Of a stretch of DNA of 8,715 bases, positions 6,325-8,715 are shown one piece after another; positions within the stretch are counted from its first letter, which is position 1, and each line of letters starts with the position of its first letter. The stretch comes from Chloroflexota bacterium (GTDB taxonomy: Bacteria; Chloroflexota; Anaerolineae; Aggregatilineales; Aggregatilineaceae). Location: positions 1 to 8,715 of the forward strand of contig JACRBK010000319.1 of NCBI GenBank assembly GCA_016234525.1. Reading direction: 5' to 3'. The translations under genes were made by a program, and so were the position numbers. Below the pieces are notes generated by a model that was not told where the DNA came from, did no database searches, and worked only from the letters and a program-made list of their open reading frames with translations.

Positions 6325-7572
6325 ATGGAGCATCAACAACGGGATTCTCAATTCCCGCCACAGCATCGAAGCGCTAGCCTGACTCTGGGCGTTTTGATCC
6401 TGTTGGGCGCACTGGGTTTTACCCTGGCCGCCGCCCTGATCTTTTTCTGGCCGGAAGCTGAACCGGCTGAACATCCTCTTCCCACCTCAACACAAGCTGC
6501 AACGGCCCGCCCGCTGGGGATCGCGGAAGTGAACTATCCCACCCCGGTCCCAACGGTGATGATACCCCCTACGGCTGTCCCGCTGGACTGGGTGCGCCCG
6601 ACGGCTGCCGCCGGGGAGATTCTCACCGCGCTCAACCAGCCAGTGATCAGCACCCTCGATAAATCCACCATTAGGCGCAGCCTGAATCCCCTGACGATTA
6701 TCCCCTGGCGTTCACGCAGTGGGGTGATTACCTATGCCGTCAAAAAAGGTGAAAGCCTGCGTTCGATTGCCGAAAAGTTTGGTATCGAACAAAACACGAT
6801 CATCTGGTCGAATGACCGGTTTTATGTAAATGCCATGCGCGTCGGCCTGGAATTGACTATTCTGCCGGTGAACGGCGTATACCAGCGCATCCAGGAGCCG
6901 CAGACGGTTGCATCAGTGGCCGAACTTTACAAGGTTGATCCCTACGCGATCATTGATTCGGAATACAATGCCCTGTTTGGTTCTACCCCGCAGACGGTGC
7001 TGCCTGCCGGACTGTATGTGGTTGTGCCGGGGGGGACTGGCTCCACGCAGCCGATCTATTGGGATCCCGGCATCGTGATGACCACCAGCTATACCACCGA
7101 TGGCAGCAACCCGGTAGGCGCGGGGATTTCGGTAGGGACAGAAACGGCGTTGTTTGCGGTGGGTGATCCTGGTTCGTGCGGCAAACAGGCCGTAAGCGGC
7201 GGATCATCCCCGGTAGGGGCGCCGATCTGGGATAGTTACACCATCTCGCAAGATTTTTCGTGGAGTCACGGCGGCATCGACCTGGCGGTTCCATCCGGCA
7301 CAAGGGTCTATGCGGCGGGCAGCGGAACGGTCATTTTTAAGGGTTTTAGCACCTGGGGCTATGGTTACACGGTGGTGCTCGCCCATGGCAGCACACTCAG
7401 CCTGTACGGGCATCTGAACGGGGCGTTTGTCGGCTGTGGACAGATCGTGTCTGCCGGGCAGAATATCGCGGTGACGGGCAACTCTGGCCGGTCCAGCGGT
7501 CCGCATCTGCATTTTGAGATTCGTGGTTCCAACGGCGCGCCGGTCAGCCCCTGGGACTATCAGGGTTTTTAA
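6325..7572 (+). CDS. membrane-anchored LysM / M23 peptidoglycan endopeptidase
   Basis: With the ATG at 6325 the protein has 415 residues. A short polar N-terminus precedes one hydrophobic segment (about 19-42), followed by a Pro/Thr/Ala-rich linker to about residue 130, so the rest is exported and tethered or cleaved. A LysM domain spans about 136-183 (ITYAVKKGESLRSIAEKFGI), followed by a degenerate second LysM-like unit (about 185-236, SVAELYKVDPYAII and LPAGLYVVVPGG). The C-terminal M23 domain (about 305-412) has zinc ligands His315 and Asp319 in HGGID, an active-site His363 in YGHL, and HLHFEIR with His394 and His396; all key residues are present. Family members cut peptide cross-links in cell-wall peptidoglycan; whether this organism has a conventional wall is not known from the window. 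The gene is divergent from the PSP1 cluster and probably monocistronic. Confidence 0.93.
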   Translation: MEHQQRDSQFPPQHRSASLTLGVLILLGALGFTLAAALIFFWPEAEPAEHPLPTSTQAATARPLGIAEVNYPTPVPTVMIPPTAVPLDWVRPTAAAGEILTALNQPVISTLDKSTIRRSLNPLTIIPWRSRSGVITYAVKKGESLRSIAEKFGIEQNTIIWSNDRFYVNAMRVGLELTILPVNGVYQRIQEPQTVASVAELYKVDPYAIIDSEYNALFGSTPQTVLPAGLYVVVPGGTGSTQPIYWDPGIVMTTSYTTDGSNPVGAGISVGTETALFAVGDPGSCGKQAVSGGSSPVGAPIWDSYTISQDFSWSHGGIDLAVPSGTRVYAAGSGTVIFKGFSTWGYGYTVVLAHGSTLSLYGHLNGAFVGCGQIVSAGQNIAVTGNSGRSSGPHLHFEIRGSNGAPVSPWDYQGF

Positions 7573-7581
7573 GAACGGAAT

Positions 7582-8715
7582 TTACTGGTAACGCAGGATG
7601 TCCGACACCGTTTTGCGCGCCGCTGCCCACGAAGGCCACAGGCTGGCAAACGCTGCGATCACCAGGGTGCTGACCAGCCCCAAGACCAGCGCGATCAGCG
7701 GGTAGCGCGCTTCGGGGGCACGAGCAAAATTGAACTGGGTGATCAGGCTGTGGTGCAGCGCGTAGCTGAAGGGAATCCCTAACAGCCAGGCGACCACACC
7801 GACGATCACCCCTTCGACCAAAAATTGGTAGATGATGGTATGTGACGTCGCGCCTACCGAACGCATCACGCCGATCTCTTTCTGGCGCTCGAACACGCTC
7901 ATCGACAGTGCCGAAAGCAGACCGATTCCCCCCACCGCCGCGATCATCGCCGCGGCGATATTCAGCACCAGCCGGGCCGTCTCGATCATTTGTAACACGC
8001 CTTCGGTGCTGCTGGTCCAGTTGGTATAGTTTGCGTTGATGCCGTCCGCGATCAACACCTCGTTGATCTCGTCGATTTTGGCGGCGACCTGTTTCGCCGT
8101 TGGGCGAGTGATAGGCAGGATAATCTGGAGTCCGCCGGGGATCGGCTCGCCTTGCAGCGGCAGACCTTCCAGGCGGGCCAGGTCTTCCCAGTACAGGCCG
8201 ATCCATTCGCCCGGCTGGTCAGGCTGCGCTAACTGCGGCGAGATGGTGAATATCCCGGTGATCGGGGCCGTCAGGCGATTTTCGCCGGAAATTAGTTCCA
8301 GCGTGTTCCCAACCGCATAACCGCGCTGTTCCGCCAGCGCCGCGCTGATGATGATCCCTGGCTCGCCCGGCGTGAAAAACTGCCCATCAGCAGGAATCAG
8401 CCCCAACCGGGCGTTTTCGTCGAAGCCAATCGTCGCAGTAGGTGTCCCGTTCACTTGAGTCAGAGTGAAATAGCGGTTAGGAACCGGCGCGCCTTTGGTC
8501 AGCCCGGCTAACTGGGCCAGTTCTTCCCACCGCATCCAGACCGTATCAAACAGGTATTCCGCCACCCCGATAATCTCGAAGGTCGCCACTTTGCCCCCCG
8601 TATGCAGGGTGAGTGTATCGCCCGTATCGAGGTGCAGACTGTCGGCAATTCCAGCCGCGATCACCACGCCGGAACGGGTGGGATCATCGCGCCAGGCGGT
8701 GCCGGATCGCAGCCG
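7582..8715 (-). CDS. ABC transporter permease, FtsX/MacB type (5' end beyond window)
   Basis: The frame stays open to the right edge, giving 377 visible residues, so a GTG at 8667 is only an internal codon. The C-terminal half is a FtsX permease domain: a membrane segment about 248-270, the classic cytoplasmic loop FERQKEIGVMRSVGAT (275-290), a second segment about 296-320, a third about 338-362, and the end ARKTVSDILRYQ. The part before it is extracytoplasmic and contains two similar MacB-core-like units (about 16-83 and 120-200). Such permeases pair with a LolD/MacB-type ATPase to move lipoproteins, peptides or drugs by mechanotransmission; the ATPase is not in view. The stop lies nine bases from the convergent M23 gene. 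Substrate unknown; probably the latter part of a much longer permease. Confidence 0.92.
   Translation of the reverse strand, partial: RLRSGTAWRDDPTRSGVVIAAGIADSLHLDTGDTLTLHTGGKVATFEIIGVAEYLFDTVWMRWEELAQLAGLTKGAPVPNRYFTLTQVNGTPTATIGFDENARLGLIPADGQFFTPGEPGIIISAALAEQRGYAVGNTLELISGENRLTAPITGIFTISPQLAQPDQPGEWIGLYWEDLARLEGLPLQGEPIPGGLQIILPITRPTAKQVAAKIDEINEVLIADGINANYTNWTSSTEGVLQMIETARLVLNIAAAMIAAVGGIGLLSALSMSVFERQKEIGVMRSVGATSHTIIYQFLVEGVIVGVVAWLLGIPFSYALHHSLITQFNFARAPEARYPLIALVLGLVSTLVIAAFASLWPSWAAARKTVSDILRYQ

Noticed and set aside
7544..8206. Long minus-strand open frame in another frame of the permease
   Set aside because: Its translation is Arg/Gly/Asp-rich low-complexity sequence, and it overlaps both the M23 gene and the clearly recognised FtsX-type permease domain.
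1..8715. CRISPR arrays, tRNA/rRNA genes, insertion sequences or prophage remnants
   Set aside because: No direct-repeat arrays, cloverleaf-like sequences, transposase or integrase motifs were found on either strand.

Overview
The window is a moderately GC-rich bacterial chromosome segment. It most resembles Chloroflexota (Anaerolineae-like), judging by a RicT/PSP1 protein, a Pro/Thr-rich membrane-anchored LysM-M23 peptidase, an S51-fold protein and a signal-less BtuF-like receptor in one neighbourhood. This placement is an impression from protein style; no rRNA or other marker gene is present.

Layout. A minus-strand cluster of seven genes runs from about 6136 down to the left edge: a PSP1/RicT-like protein, a PIG-L/LmbE-type deacetylase, an M20 amidohydrolase, a cyanophycinase-fold (peptidase S51-like) protein, adenylosuccinate synthetase (purA), a BtuF-like helical-backbone receptor without a signal peptide, and the first 31 codons of a protein that looks PAS-like. 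Genes overlap by 4 or 11 bases or lie 3 to 67 bases apart, so the cluster is probably one operon. A plausible sigma-70-type promoter (TTGCAA, 17 bases, TATAGT) lies upstream of the first gene, with a perfect dyad over the predicted transcription start. The widest internal gap, 67 bases between the PIG-L and M20 genes, carries a strong GC-rich palindrome resembling a REP element.

The divergent region at 6137-6324 separates this cluster from a plus-strand gene (6325-7572) for a cell-envelope LysM/M23 endopeptidase. That gene ends nine bases from the end of a convergent minus-strand ABC-transporter permease of the FtsX/MacB family, whose 5' part is cut by the right edge.

Functionally this is mostly a housekeeping neighbourhood: AMP synthesis, RNA-processing or sporulation-factor-like PSP1, and envelope remodelling, plus several hydrolases of unknown substrate. 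I see no obvious new defence or mobile system. The points most worth a second look are the S51-fold protein that seems to have lost its catalytic histidine, the tandemly duplicated extracytoplasmic domain in the permease, the signal-less metal/cobalamin-receptor fold coupled by ATGA overlap to a putative PAS protein, and the two dyad elements.
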